Both the position numbers and the translations under genes were made by a program. A stretch of DNA of 64,000 bases from assembly GCF_002234575.2 (NCBI RefSeq), contig NZ_CP022464.2, positions 372,001-436,000 of the forward strand. Reading direction: 5' to 3'. The notes under the pieces were generated by a model. That model saw nothing but the letters and a program-made list of their open reading frames with translations, did not search any database and was not told the origin of the DNA. Shown piece by piece: positions 53,554 to 61,377 of this stretch. The first letter of the stretch is position 1. Each line of letters opens with the position of its first letter. The stretch comes from Enterocloster bolteae. GTDB taxonomy: Bacteria; Bacillota; Clostridia; Lachnospirales; Lachnospiraceae.

Positions 53554-54953
53554 TGGCAGATATCCTGCGGGTGACCTCTCCGGTTATCAACAAAAACATC
53601 ATACAGCCGGATAAGGCGTTAAAGGACCCGTCGGTTCCCTTTGATATGCAGGAGATAAGGCATATTACAAAGAACCCGTCGGGCAGCGGTCTTTTGGGCC
53701 ATCACAATGTGCTGGAGGGAGAGGCCGGGGCAGCCACCCTTATGAACCTGTTAAAGGACCCGGCCGTGACCGTCAACTATCTGAAAAATATTTATATGCT
53801 GGAGGAAATCATCAATCTGCTTCCTGTGAACAACAATACGGTGACCCAGGAAATCCGCCAGCTCTTTGACGCCCTTCTCATTGACCCGGACCATATCGTG
53901 GACGAACTGGTAGACCAGGAGTACGCGTCCACCCTGTTCAAAGGGGAGCTCTTTGATTTGCTGAGGGGAATTCTGGAAAAAACGCCGGATTTGCGTATGG
54001 AGACAGCTGAGCTTTTAAAGGCGGTGAACGCCAGCATATCCAGGCAGGATGTGCTGGACTCTGTGGCCAACAGCCTGGAATACCTGTCTGAGCAGCTGAC
54101 AGGCAGCAGGAATTTGTCAGGTATGTTTTCACAGCTTGCGGCCCGTGTCAGGGAGAGCCGGGGGAGCCTGGAATTCGAGGAACTGAAGCCCCAGGTGCAG
54201 CAGGCTCTAAAGGAGCTGGAGGAGAGCGTGCTTTATACGCCCCAGGCTGCCAGGGTCATTCCCAACATACTGTACAATATGTCCCGCTATCAGGACAATG
54301 ACGCCTTTCTCCAGGAAGCCCTTATGAATCTTCTGATCCATGTGAACGACAGGGAGGAAAAGGCCCATATCAGGGAACTGGTGAAGGAATACATCGCCGG
54401 TTTCAGGGAGCCAGAGCGCCAGATGAACCGTTCCCGCATCATGGACACCCTGGCTAAAATCATTGCCAAACAGGACAGGGAGACTCCCATGAACAGCCTG
54501 AACGGGGAAAAGATAGAGAAAATTATCACAAGTCTTTTGTCATCCCCATGCAACTACACGCCCCTCCTGCACTTTGTGATACCTGTGGATTACCAGGGAA
54601 TGAAGGCATTTTCCGAACTGTGGATAGATCCCAAGGACGAAGGCAGGAATGGGGAGCCGGGAAGCAGGGAGGGCGGTCATGTCCATGTGCTCATAACCTT
54701 TGATGTGCCGGGGGTGGGTCAGATGGAAGCGGAGTTTATGATGGCGGGAAAGGAACTGGGATTCCATCTGTATTGTCCGGAATCCTATATAGGAATATTT
54801 GAAAGCCTGGTTCCGGAGTTCCGCAATATCATGGAGGAACACGGATACAGGGCGTCAGGCATAGAGGTGGAGCGCATGGACCATGTGCGTTCCCTGATGG
54901 AAGTATTCAAAAATCTGCCGTTTAAAAGGACGGGTGTAGATGTCAAAATATAA
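53553..54953 (+). CDS. FliK-like protein of unknown function (resembles YlqG)
   Basis: The 466-residue protein overlaps the DUF342 stop by one base (TAATG). Residues 1-330 are mostly helical and do not match a family I recognise. The last 110 residues (HVHVLITFDVPGVGQMEAEFM, ESLVPEFRNIMEEHGYRASGIEVERM) resemble the C-terminal Flg_hook domain of FliK. The next gene is an FlhB C-terminal homologue, the same arrangement as ylqG-ylqH in Bacillus subtilis. It may be a second substrate-switch or ruler factor. Confidence 0.5.
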   Translation: MADILRVTSPVINKNIIQPDKALKDPSVPFDMQEIRHITKNPSGSGLLGHHNVLEGEAGAATLMNLLKDPAVTVNYLKNIYMLEEIINLLPVNNNTVTQEIRQLFDALLIDPDHIVDELVDQEYASTLFKGELFDLLRGILEKTPDLRMETAELLKAVNASISRQDVLDSVANSLEYLSEQLTGSRNLSGMFSQLAARVRESRGSLEFEELKPQVQQALKELEESVLYTPQAARVIPNILYNMSRYQDNDAFLQEALMNLLIHVNDREEKAHIRELVKEYIAGFREPERQMNRSRIMDTLAKIIAKQDRETPMNSLNGEKIEKIITSLLSSPCNYTPLLHFVIPVDYQGMKAFSELWIDPKDEGRNGEPGSREGGHVHVLITFDVPGVGQMEAEFMMAGKELGFHLYCPESYIGIFESLVPEFRNIMEEHGYRASGIEVERMDHVRSLMEVFKNLPFKRTGVDVKI

Positions 54954-55332
54954 GAAAAATAAAGCGGTTGCTTTAAGATACAATGTAGATGAGGACACAT
55001 CCCCGGTGGTGATTGCTTCGGGGTATGGAACGGTTGCGGAACACATCATTGATATTGCGGAAAAAAAGGGGATTCCGGTGTTCAAGGACGACAGCGCGGC
55101 ATCCCTGCTGTGTATGCTGGATGTGGGTAGCAATATACCGGTGGAGCTGTACGAGGTGGTTGCAGCCATTTACTGCAAGCTCATTGAAACCTCCGCCCAG
55201 ATACGGGGAGTGGAAAAAAGCCGTTCAGAATCCGCATCTGCCGGACATAAAGAGGAAGCCAGCCAGCCCGGCCGCCTACGCCGGAACCTGGTATCCAGAC
55301 ACAGCAAGGATGACAGTCAACAGACAGTATGA
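54940..55332 (+). CDS. FlhB C-terminal domain homologue (YlqH/FlhX-like)
   Basis: The 130-residue protein matches the cytoplasmic domain of FlhB after its autocleavage site: KAVALRYNVDEDTSPVVIASGYGTVAEHIIDIAEKKGIPVFKDDSAASLL and VGSNIPVELYEVVAAIY. It lacks the membrane helices and the NPTH cleavage motif. Such free FlhB-CC proteins can stand in for the cleaved domain in export switching. It overlaps the upstream FliK-like gene by 14 bp. Confidence 0.85.
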   Translation: MSKYKKNKAVALRYNVDEDTSPVVIASGYGTVAEHIIDIAEKKGIPVFKDDSAASLLCMLDVGSNIPVELYEVVAAIYCKLIETSAQIRGVEKSRSESASAGHKEEASQPGRLRRNLVSRHSKDDSQQTV

Positions 55333-55350
55333 TAACAGGGGGTGTGGAAG

Positions 55351-56001
55351 ATGGTTGATTTGCTGGACGGGTATGTAGGTTCGTCCTGCGTCATAAAGGC
55401 TAAGAACAACGACCTGATCAGTATGGGGGTACTGCATCGTATAGGCAAAAACTTCATAGATGTGGGCAGTTCCCGCAATGAGCTGCCGGGAATTCCGTAC
55501 AATTTGCTTATTAAGCTGGAGATATACAACACACAGCTTGGATTTAAGGTGCTCATGGGCCGGGTATACCTGTCCTCTCCCAAGCTGGTCCGGATCGTGG
55601 AATTAAGCGAGGCCACCAATGACGAGCGCCGGGAGTATTTCCGGATCAGTACCAGGGACGAGGGAATCATTTATAACTGCATACGTGGAAATGGCACCCT
55701 GGACATGGGGGAGGAGTCAGAGGATTACAACGGCCTGAAGGTGCGTCTGGTGGATATCAGCCTGGGAGGCCTGATGTTCTGCACCAGGGAGGAATTCAAG
55801 GTCAATGACCGTTTCAATATCGTCATACCGGCCATGGGGGATTCCATGCTGTTTATATGTGAAATACGCCGCCGGGTGGATCGCCCGGAGGGGGGCTATG
55901 GCTATGGCTGCGAATTCGTGGAAATGGCCACAAAGCAGGAGGACCTGCTGTACCGGTATATTCTCAGACGGCAGGGGGATCAGCTGCGGAGAATACGGTA
56001 G
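55351..56001 (+). CDS. PilZ-domain cyclic-di-GMP receptor (YcgR-like)
   Basis: The ATG at 55351 behind AGGGGGTG gives 216 residues. The N-terminal half (about 1-85) is a YcgR-type flagellar brake domain. The C-terminal half is PilZ, with the c-di-GMP-binding RREYFR near residue 92 and DISLGGL near residue 136. YcgR proteins slow the motor or alter flagellar export when c-di-GMP is high. Its place in the flagellar cluster supports that role. Confidence 0.88.
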   Translation: MVDLLDGYVGSSCVIKAKNNDLISMGVLHRIGKNFIDVGSSRNELPGIPYNLLIKLEIYNTQLGFKVLMGRVYLSSPKLVRIVELSEATNDERREYFRISTRDEGIIYNCIRGNGTLDMGEESEDYNGLKVRLVDISLGGLMFCTREEFKVNDRFNIVIPAMGDSMLFICEIRRRVDRPEGGYGYGCEFVEMATKQEDLLYRYILRRQGDQLRRIR

Positions 56002-56045
56002 GTCAGAGAGATGAGAGAAGGGATTGTTAGGAGGAAACGCGTATT

Positions 56046-56972
56046 ATGGCTCAGAGGAGACCCAGGGACCAGCGTGTGGTCAGGAACCGGCGGGTGGCAA
56101 TCTACACCTTCCTGCTGATCCTGACCCTGTTTTATATATCGGCCCACAGGACGGTCCAGAAGGAGCGGGAGTTGGAGGCGCTGCGGGCGGAGACGGCGGC
56201 GGAAGGGCCGGGGGGACAGGTGAAGGAACTGGCGGAAGGATGGCCGGGAGGGATGCCGGAGGAAGTAGTGGGAGGACAGACAGGGGGACAGCCGAAGGAA
56301 CCGGTACAGGAACAGCCAGAAGGGTTGCCGGGAGCGCGGGTTTACAAAGAACGAGGCGAGATGGACGCAGATGGAGGTCTTAAAATTCTGCCGGAGGATA
56401 TGTGGTGTCTGATACTTACCAACGCAGAGTATCCTGTGCCGGAAGACTATGAGGTGGAACTGGAAGCCATTCCCGGTACGGAGCAGTCAGTGGATAAGAG
56501 AATCTATGAGCCGCTGATGACTATGATTGGCGATATGAAGGACCAGGGATTGTCTCCGATAGTGTGCTCCGGCTACAGGACGCTGGACAAGCAGGAAAAA
56601 CTGTTTAACAGGAAGGTCTTGTCCTTTGTGAAGGCCGGACATACCAAGGAGGAGTCCTACAATCTGGCCAGACAGACCATATCCATTCCCGGTTCAGGAG
56701 AGCACTGCCTGGGATTGGCAGTGGACTTCTATACCAGAAGATACCACAAGCTGGAAAGGGCCTTTGAGGATACACCGGAGAGTAAATGGCTGGTGGAACA
56801 TGCCCAGGATTACGGTTTTGTCATGCGGTATGGGGAGAATAAGACGGATATTACCGGAATCCAGTATGAGCCCTGGCATTACCGCTATGTAGGGGTGGAA
56901 GCGGCAAACTATATGAAGGATAATGAGCTGTCCCTGGAAGAGTTTTATATTGAACAGAGTTTATATGGTTAA
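56046..56972 (+). CDS. VanY-like D-Ala-D-Ala carboxypeptidase
   Basis: The 308-residue protein has one N-terminal membrane helix (about 18-36), a Gly/Gln/Pro/Glu-rich low-complexity linker (about 50-100) and a C-terminal VanY/LAS metallopeptidase domain. The zinc-site motifs are SGYRT, SGEHCLGLAVDF and EPWHYRYVG. It should trim peptidoglycan stem peptides outside the membrane, perhaps to let the flagellum pass. A long terminator follows. Confidence 0.88.
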   Translation: MAQRRPRDQRVVRNRRVAIYTFLLILTLFYISAHRTVQKERELEALRAETAAEGPGGQVKELAEGWPGGMPEEVVGGQTGGQPKEPVQEQPEGLPGARVYKERGEMDADGGLKILPEDMWCLILTNAEYPVPEDYEVELEAIPGTEQSVDKRIYEPLMTMIGDMKDQGLSPIVCSGYRTLDKQEKLFNRKVLSFVKAGHTKEESYNLARQTISIPGSGEHCLGLAVDFYTRRYHKLERAFEDTPESKWLVEHAQDYGFVMRYGENKTDITGIQYEPWHYRYVGVEAANYMKDNELSLEEFYIEQSLYG

Positions 56973-57012
56973 AGTGCACGAAAATTAATTGTGATTTTTG
57001 TGCACTTTTTTG
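56971..57012 (+). terminator. Terminator after the VanY-like gene
   Basis: AAAGTGCACGAAAAT (56971-56985) pairs with ATTTTTGTGCACTTT (56994-57008), a 15-bp stem with a T-tract. Confidence 0.85.
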
Positions 57013-57018
57013 GTGAAC

Positions 57019-57041
57019 AAAATGGGAGGGGCGTACGATAA
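57019..57041 (+). promoter_or_regulatory. Candidate sigma-28 promoter of flagellin (strong -10, weak -35)
   Basis: TACGATAA at 57034-57041 is identical to the -10 element before flgM. Fifteen bases upstream the -35 position holds only GAAC instead of TAAA. Confidence 0.45.
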
Positions 57042-57132
57042 ATATTACAGAGCGGAAGAGATGGAATGTTTCGGAAACTCGGTCCAGTGTCCGACAGGGC
57101 CCGTCGCTCATTGGAAGAACAAGAAAATAAGA

Positions 57133-57148
57133 GGGACAGGGAAGTCCC
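57133..57148 (+). promoter_or_regulatory. CsrA-type hairpin 1 in the flagellin leader
   Basis: GGGAC (57133-57137), loop AGGGAA, GTCCC (57144-57148). The loop plus stem reads ACAGGGAAGT, close to the CsrA consensus with GGA in the loop. Confidence 0.55.
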
Positions 57149-57158
57149 GGTATAAAAC

Positions 57159-57176
57159 AATTACATGGAGGTAATT
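57159..57176 (+). promoter_or_regulatory. CsrA-type hairpin 2 over the flagellin ribosome site
   Basis: AATTAC (57159-57164), loop ATGGAG, GTAATT (57171-57176). The GGA sits in the loop and overlaps the Shine-Dalgarno GGAGG, so a bound protein would block translation. Confidence 0.6.
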
Positions 57177-57179
57177 AGT

Positions 57180-58685
57180 ATGAGGATTCAGCACAATATT
57201 ATGGCACTTAATTCCAACAGGCAGTTGGGCGTAAACAACAGCGCAGTATCAAAGTCTCTGGAGAAGTTATCATCGGGTTTTAGAATCAACCGAGCAGGTG
57301 ATGACGCCGCAGGACTGGCTATTTCTGAGAAGATGAGAGCACAGATTAAAGGCCTGGAAGCAGCTACCGACAACTCCCAGGACGCTATCTCCCTGGTACA
57401 GACAGCAGAGGGCGGATTACAGGAAGTTCATTCCATGTTAAACCGTATGACTGAGCTGGCTACCAAGTCCGCCAATGGCACTTATACGGATGATGTTGAC
57501 CGTAAGGCATTGCAGGATGAAGTTTCTGCTTTGAAGGATGAGATTAACCGTATTGCTGATGGTACTGATTTTAATGGGATAAAGTTATTGGATGGCACAA
57601 TGGGAGTTGGAACAACTGGCGTGAGTGGAAAAGTGGATTTGACAGCAGGTAAAGTAGATGCATTTAATGCAACTATTTCAGGTGCTGGAGAGAATACCAG
57701 CGTAGATTTTAAGACGGCAGTTGGAACTGCAACTGGGGTTAAGGCTGAGTGGCTAGGAGGAAAGTTAACCGTTACCATTACAGGTGCTAATGCTAATGAT
57801 AAAATTACTCAGGAACAGATTAACCAAGCTTTAGCTTCTGCCACGGGTACTCCAGAAACTGCAAAGAATATCAAAATTGAATTGGATGGAGATATAAACA
57901 TTAATGCTAAAACCACTATAGATGGTACCGCTACATTAGTAACAGCTAAAGCTGTGCAGGCAACTTCCGCAGACACAGGTGCTAGTGGTATATCAATTTC
58001 TTCTACTAAAGCAGGAGCGAATACCCATACTTTAACAACGAAAACTGCAGGTACAATTGGTGCAATTGTCGATGTAGATGGAAATGTAGCACTAAATTTG
58101 ACGGGTACAAAGTCTTATACAGCTACCGAAATTAATAAAATGTTATCAGATGCTGGCTCAGATATAAGAATGGATTTTGAAGGTTCCAAAACGGGTACAG
58201 AAATTTCTGGTGCTAAGTCGGGGGTTGCGGCTAATGTTCTTAAATTGGGCGAAAATGGTAAGGCAGGTACTGGCCTTGCAGCTGGCGGTGGCATGAAGCT
58301 CCAGATTGGCGACACTAATGATTCCTATAACCAGCTGGAATTAAGCATTGCCGATATGCACGTAAACGCTCTCGATTTAAACAGCGTTAACATCAGCACC
58401 AGAGAAGGCGCTTCCGCAGCCATGAGCAAAATCAAAACCGCCATCAACACCGTATCCACCAGCCGCGGCAAACTGGGCGCTATCCAGAACCGTCTGGAGC
58501 ATACCATCAATAACCTGGGTGTTACCACTGAGAACATCACTTCCGCAGAGTCCCGTATCCGCGACGTAGATATGGCTAAGGAAATGATGAACTACACCAA
58601 GAACAGCGTTCTGGTTCAGTCTGCACAGGCCATGCTTGCACAGGCGAATCAGCAGCCACAGTCCGTATTACAGTTATTACAGTAA
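57180..58685 (+). CDS. fliC: Flagellin
   Basis: The start is ATG 57180 (MRIQHNIMALNSNRQL), 6 nt after GGAGG; an in-frame ATG at 57165 lies within the ribosome site. The 501-residue protein has the conserved N-terminal D0/D1 (LEKLSSGFRINRAGDDAAGLAISEKMR) and C-terminal D1/D0 (ISTREGASAAMSKI, AESRIRDVDMAKEMM, SVLVQSAQAMLAQANQQPQSVLQLL). The middle, about residues 140-370, is Thr/Ala/Gly-rich, AT-richer and hypervariable. It polymerises into the filament and is exported without a cleaved signal. Its leader carries sigma-28-type and CsrA-type elements. Confidence 0.97.
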   Translation: MRIQHNIMALNSNRQLGVNNSAVSKSLEKLSSGFRINRAGDDAAGLAISEKMRAQIKGLEAATDNSQDAISLVQTAEGGLQEVHSMLNRMTELATKSANGTYTDDVDRKALQDEVSALKDEINRIADGTDFNGIKLLDGTMGVGTTGVSGKVDLTAGKVDAFNATISGAGENTSVDFKTAVGTATGVKAEWLGGKLTVTITGANANDKITQEQINQALASATGTPETAKNIKIELDGDININAKTTIDGTATLVTAKAVQATSADTGASGISISSTKAGANTHTLTTKTAGTIGAIVDVDGNVALNLTGTKSYTATEINKMLSDAGSDIRMDFEGSKTGTEISGAKSGVAANVLKLGENGKAGTGLAAGGGMKLQIGDTNDSYNQLELSIADMHVNALDLNSVNISTREGASAAMSKIKTAINTVSTSRGKLGAIQNRLEHTINNLGVTTENITSAESRIRDVDMAKEMMNYTKNSVLVQSAQAMLAQANQQPQSVLQLLQ

Positions 58686-58743
58686 TTACAGTAATCGGGC
58701 AGGTTAACAGTGTAATATCTTCAAACAATAAACAGATAATATA

Positions 58744-58797
58744 AAAAAGGCGCTGCAAAAAGGCTGTGGCAGCACAGTCATGAAGCAGCGCCTTTTT
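58744..58797 (+). terminator. Flagellin terminator
   Basis: AAAAAGGCGCTGC (58744-58756) pairs with GCAGCGCCTTTTT (58785-58797). Confidence 0.88.
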
Positions 58798-58831
58798 GAG
58801 CCCTGCTATGGGGGTATACAATAAAATACAA

Positions 58832-58860
58832 TTGTCTGTTTCGGCATTTCTTGCTATAAT
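58832..58860 (+). promoter_or_regulatory. Sigma-A promoter of the parA-like gene
   Basis: TTGTCT (58832-58837), 17-bp spacer and TATAAT (58855-58860), 44 bp before the start codon. Confidence 0.7.
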
Positions 58861-58904
58861 ATATCATAATGTGAGAGAAATATTAGGTCCCTGGGGGAGT
58901 AGCC

Positions 58905-59675
58905 ATGTCGTTAACAATTGTGTTGTCCAATCAGAAGGGCGGTGTTGGGAAAACCACGTCAGCCTATGTGCTGTCAACAGCCCTGAAGGAAAAGGGTTAT
59001 AAAGTCCTTGCGGTGGATATGGATCCGCAGGGTAATCTGAGCTTCGCCATGGGGGCGGACACTGAGAGCGCCACCATATACGATGTGTTAAAGGGGGAGT
59101 TAAAGCCCAGGTATGCGGTTCAGAAATCAGCCCTGGTGGATATCATTCCCTCTAATATCCTTCTCAGCGGCATTGAGCTGGAGTTTACCGGCGCGCGCAG
59201 GGAGTTTCTTTTGAAGGAGGCGCTGGAATCACTAAAAAGTTCCTATGATTATATTCTCATTGATTCTCCGCCGGCCCTGGGAGTGCTGACCGTGAACGCG
59301 TTTACTGCGTCTGATTACGTCCTGGTGCCCATGCTTTCCGATATATTCAGTCTTCAGGGGATAACCCAGTTGGATGAAACCATATGCCGTGTCAGGAATT
59401 ACTGTAATCCCCGGATCCAGATACTGGGGGTATTTCTCACCAAGCACAACCCCAGGACAAATTTCAGCAAAGAAGTGGAAGGCGCCCTGCGCATGGTGGC
59501 AGAGGATTTGGATGTTCCGGTTCTGGACACATTTATCCGGGACAGCGTTGCGCTTCGGGAAGCCCAGTCCCTTCAGCGCTCCGTGCTGGAGTATGCGCCT
59601 GAGTGCAATGCGGTGCAGGATTATAAGAAGCTGATACAGGAATTGATTCAAAGGGGGCTTAAGGCAGATGTCTAA
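58905..59675 (+). CDS. ParA/Soj-family ATPase (orphan)
   Basis: The 256-residue protein is a Walker-type ATPase with the deviant P-loop QKGGVGKTTS (about 9-18), switch DMDPQGNLS and DSPPALGVLT. ParA proteins position DNA or protein complexes. No parB follows; the downstream gene is ComFB-like and overlaps by 8 bp. The location between flagellin and flgM suggests a role in placing flagella or chemosensory units, by analogy with FlhG-type ATPases, but this is inference. Confidence 0.88.
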   Translation: MSLTIVLSNQKGGVGKTTSAYVLSTALKEKGYKVLAVDMDPQGNLSFAMGADTESATIYDVLKGELKPRYAVQKSALVDIIPSNILLSGIELEFTGARREFLLKEALESLKSSYDYILIDSPPALGVLTVNAFTASDYVLVPMLSDIFSLQGITQLDETICRVRNYCNPRIQILGVFLTKHNPRTNFSKEVEGALRMVAEDLDVPVLDTFIRDSVALREAQSLQRSVLEYAPECNAVQDYKKLIQELIQRGLKADV

Positions 59676-60186
59676 GAGCAGGACAGAGATTGACAAGGAA
59701 ATAATGTACCGCAAGATTATGCCGTCTGCCTCAAAAAGAGATGCAAAGACGGCGCAGGCAGATACCGGAAATTCAGGCGCAGGGCAATCAGATACCGCGC
59801 TTTATGACCGTGTAAATGGAGGCGAAGGCGCCATGGGTATGCCGGCCTTATCAGCGCCTTCGGCTGCTGCCATGGCAAAGACCCTTAAGCGCAGCCCGGT
59901 AACATTTCCTTTTAAGGAAGAAAATAATATGGTATTGGTAAACCTTATGGAGGAACTGGTGATCAATAAGCTGGAATCCACCCTGGACCGGTTTAACTGC
60001 TGTAAATGTGATAAGTGTAAGAAGGACATAGCGGCGCTGGCCCTGAACCGTCTGAAACCGCGGTATGTGGTGATGAAGGAAGGGGAACAGGAAAAGCGCA
60101 GGAAGGCGGAGCTGGAAAATGGTTCCGAGGTAACCGGGGCTCTGGTTCAGGCTATCCTGGTTGTGAAAAAGGCACCCTGGCACTGA
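59668..60186 (+). CDS. ComFB-like protein with Cys cluster
   Basis: The 172-residue protein has a low-complexity N-terminal half and a C-terminal domain (VLVNLMEELVINKLE, then NCCKCDKCKKDIAALALNRLKPRYVV) resembling late-competence protein ComFB. Cys111, Cys112, Cys114 and Cys117 may bind zinc. Some ComFB-domain proteins are reported to bind cyclic dinucleotides. Translation is coupled to the ParA-like gene, so the two probably act together. Function here is unknown. Confidence 0.7.
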   Translation: MSKSRTEIDKEIMYRKIMPSASKRDAKTAQADTGNSGAGQSDTALYDRVNGGEGAMGMPALSAPSAAAMAKTLKRSPVTFPFKEENNMVLVNLMEELVINKLESTLDRFNCCKCDKCKKDIAALALNRLKPRYVVMKEGEQEKRRKAELENGSEVTGALVQAILVVKKAPWH

Positions 60187-60252
60187 TAGGGATTGGATCA
60201 TACACATTGGATGGTGCCAATTATAGGAAGCCAATTAAATAAATACCATGGG

Positions 60253-60297
60253 CCGTTAACAGGCAAAATCCCAGGATTCTGCTTGTTAGCGGTTTTT
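60253..60297 (+). terminator. Terminator after the ComFB-like gene
   Basis: CCGTTAACAGGCA (60253-60265) pairs with TGCTTGTTAGCGG (60280-60292), followed by TTTTTATT. Confidence 0.85.
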
Positions 60298-60488
60298 ATT
60301 AACCCTGAAATTATTTCTCCCATCTGTCACCCTGCCTGCTGTCACCCCACCTGTCTCTTGACCGGTTACTGGATAATCCGGACCCGACCACGTCCTTCCC
60401 CCTTCCCCCTTCCGTCCACACCCCTGTCTAACCCGGCAAACCTGCCGCAATCATATTAAAAAAATAAAAAAAATTCCCTGGCACACTG

Positions 60489-60515
60489 TAAAGTTTTATC
60501 CGCCATGTACGATAA
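60489..60515 (+). promoter_or_regulatory. Sigma-28 promoter of the flgM operon
   Basis: TAAA (60489-60492), exactly 15 bases, then TACGATAA (60508-60515). The consensus for sigma-28/SigD is TAAA-N15-GCCGATAA. Confidence 0.75.
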
Positions 60516-60588
60516 GTACTATAGAAATATCACAACCACTTATCAGGACCACCATACAAAGAGCATGTAAGGAAAGGAAGCCGGACAT

Positions 60589-60891
60589 ATGGATATAAAG
60601 GTATCAAGAAATTACGCAGCCTATCAGAAGGCAGTAAGCAATGCAAAACATACGGAAAAAAGCCTTTCCGCTCCCGTACAGGCAGCCGGTAAGGCTAGAG
60701 GAGACGCTATCTGCATCAGCAGCGAGGGTGTGAAAATGAGCGGTGCATCCTCATTTTCAGCCGCACTGTCAAGGTCCATGGAAGAAGGGGCTCCGGCTGA
60801 TCGGATTGCCGCCATAAAGCAGCAGGTGCAGGAGGGGACATACCAGGTGCCGGCAGAGCAGATTGCCAGGCGCCTTATGAGCGGTCTGTAG
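60589..60891 (+). CDS. flgM: Anti-sigma-28 factor FlgM
   Basis: The 100-residue protein has the FlgM pattern: a flexible polar N-terminus, DAICISSEGVKMS near residue 40, and the C-terminal sigma-binding helix pair DRIAAIKQQVQEGTYQVPAEQIARRLM. FlgM holds sigma-28 until the hook is finished. It heads the flgM-flgN-flgK-flgL operon behind a sigma-28 promoter. AAGGAAGCC precedes the start. Confidence 0.92.
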   Translation: MDIKVSRNYAAYQKAVSNAKHTEKSLSAPVQAAGKARGDAICISSEGVKMSGASSFSAALSRSMEEGAPADRIAAIKQQVQEGTYQVPAEQIARRLMSGL

Positions 60892-60903
60892 GAGGGGAAA
60901 ATA

Positions 60904-61350
60904 TTGGAAGAAATCATTGATTTTTTGGGAGAATATGCAGAAACACTGGAGGCCATGGAACAAAAGCAGATTGAAAAGCTGGGACTTCTGATGACCAGGG
61001 AACTGGATAAGGTTGAGCAGACCATCATGATGCAGGAGGCCATGGATAAGAAGCTGGAGAACATGGAGCAGAGGCGCCGGAAGCTGTTTGTCTCCTATGG
61101 GATTGAGGGCAGGACCTTAAAGCAGATTGCTGAGGATGCAGGCCCGGAGCAGAGAAAGGAACTTATGGACCTGTACCGCAGAATGGACGGAGCCATTGGC
61201 AATATACAGTATTACAACCAGAAGGCGGAGGCGTTAGCCAAGTCGGAGCTGGAACAGATGGGAATTGACTCCCGGTATGTGGGAAATCCCACCGGCATCT
61301 ACGGGCGTCCCGCGTTCAGCAAGGGCAGTAAACTGGAGAAAAAGGCCTGA
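60904..61350 (+). CDS. flgN: Flagellar export chaperone FlgN
   Basis: The start is TTG at 60904, 8 nt after AGGAGGGG; 148 residues. It is a helical protein (EEIIDFLGEYAETLEAMEQKQIEKL) with a C-terminal segment RYVGNPTGIYGRPAFSKGSK that would bind FlgK/FlgL. It is assigned from fold character, size and position between flgM and flgK. Confidence 0.85.
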   Translation: MEEIIDFLGEYAETLEAMEQKQIEKLGLLMTRELDKVEQTIMMQEAMDKKLENMEQRRRKLFVSYGIEGRTLKQIAEDAGPEQRKELMDLYRRMDGAIGNIQYYNQKAEALAKSELEQMGIDSRYVGNPTGIYGRPAFSKGSKLEKKA

Positions 61351-61377
61351 CAGAGGCTGACATAGGAGAGTGGTAAA

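Larger units (their letters stand above)
60187..60588. other. 402-bp intergenic region with terminator, pyrimidine-rich tract and sigma-28 promoter
   Basis: A terminator lies at 60253-60297. From about 60310 to 60445 the plus strand is strikingly C- and T-rich, with runs such as CCCCCTTCCCCCTTCC. An A-rich stretch and the flgM promoter follow. A frame open across 60193-60459 runs through the terminator and has no family match, so no gene is called. Confidence 0.6.

Noticed and set aside
60193..60459. Open frame of 88 codons after the ComFB-like gene
   Set aside because: It runs through a strong terminator and a pyrimidine-rich tract and lacks a ribosome site.
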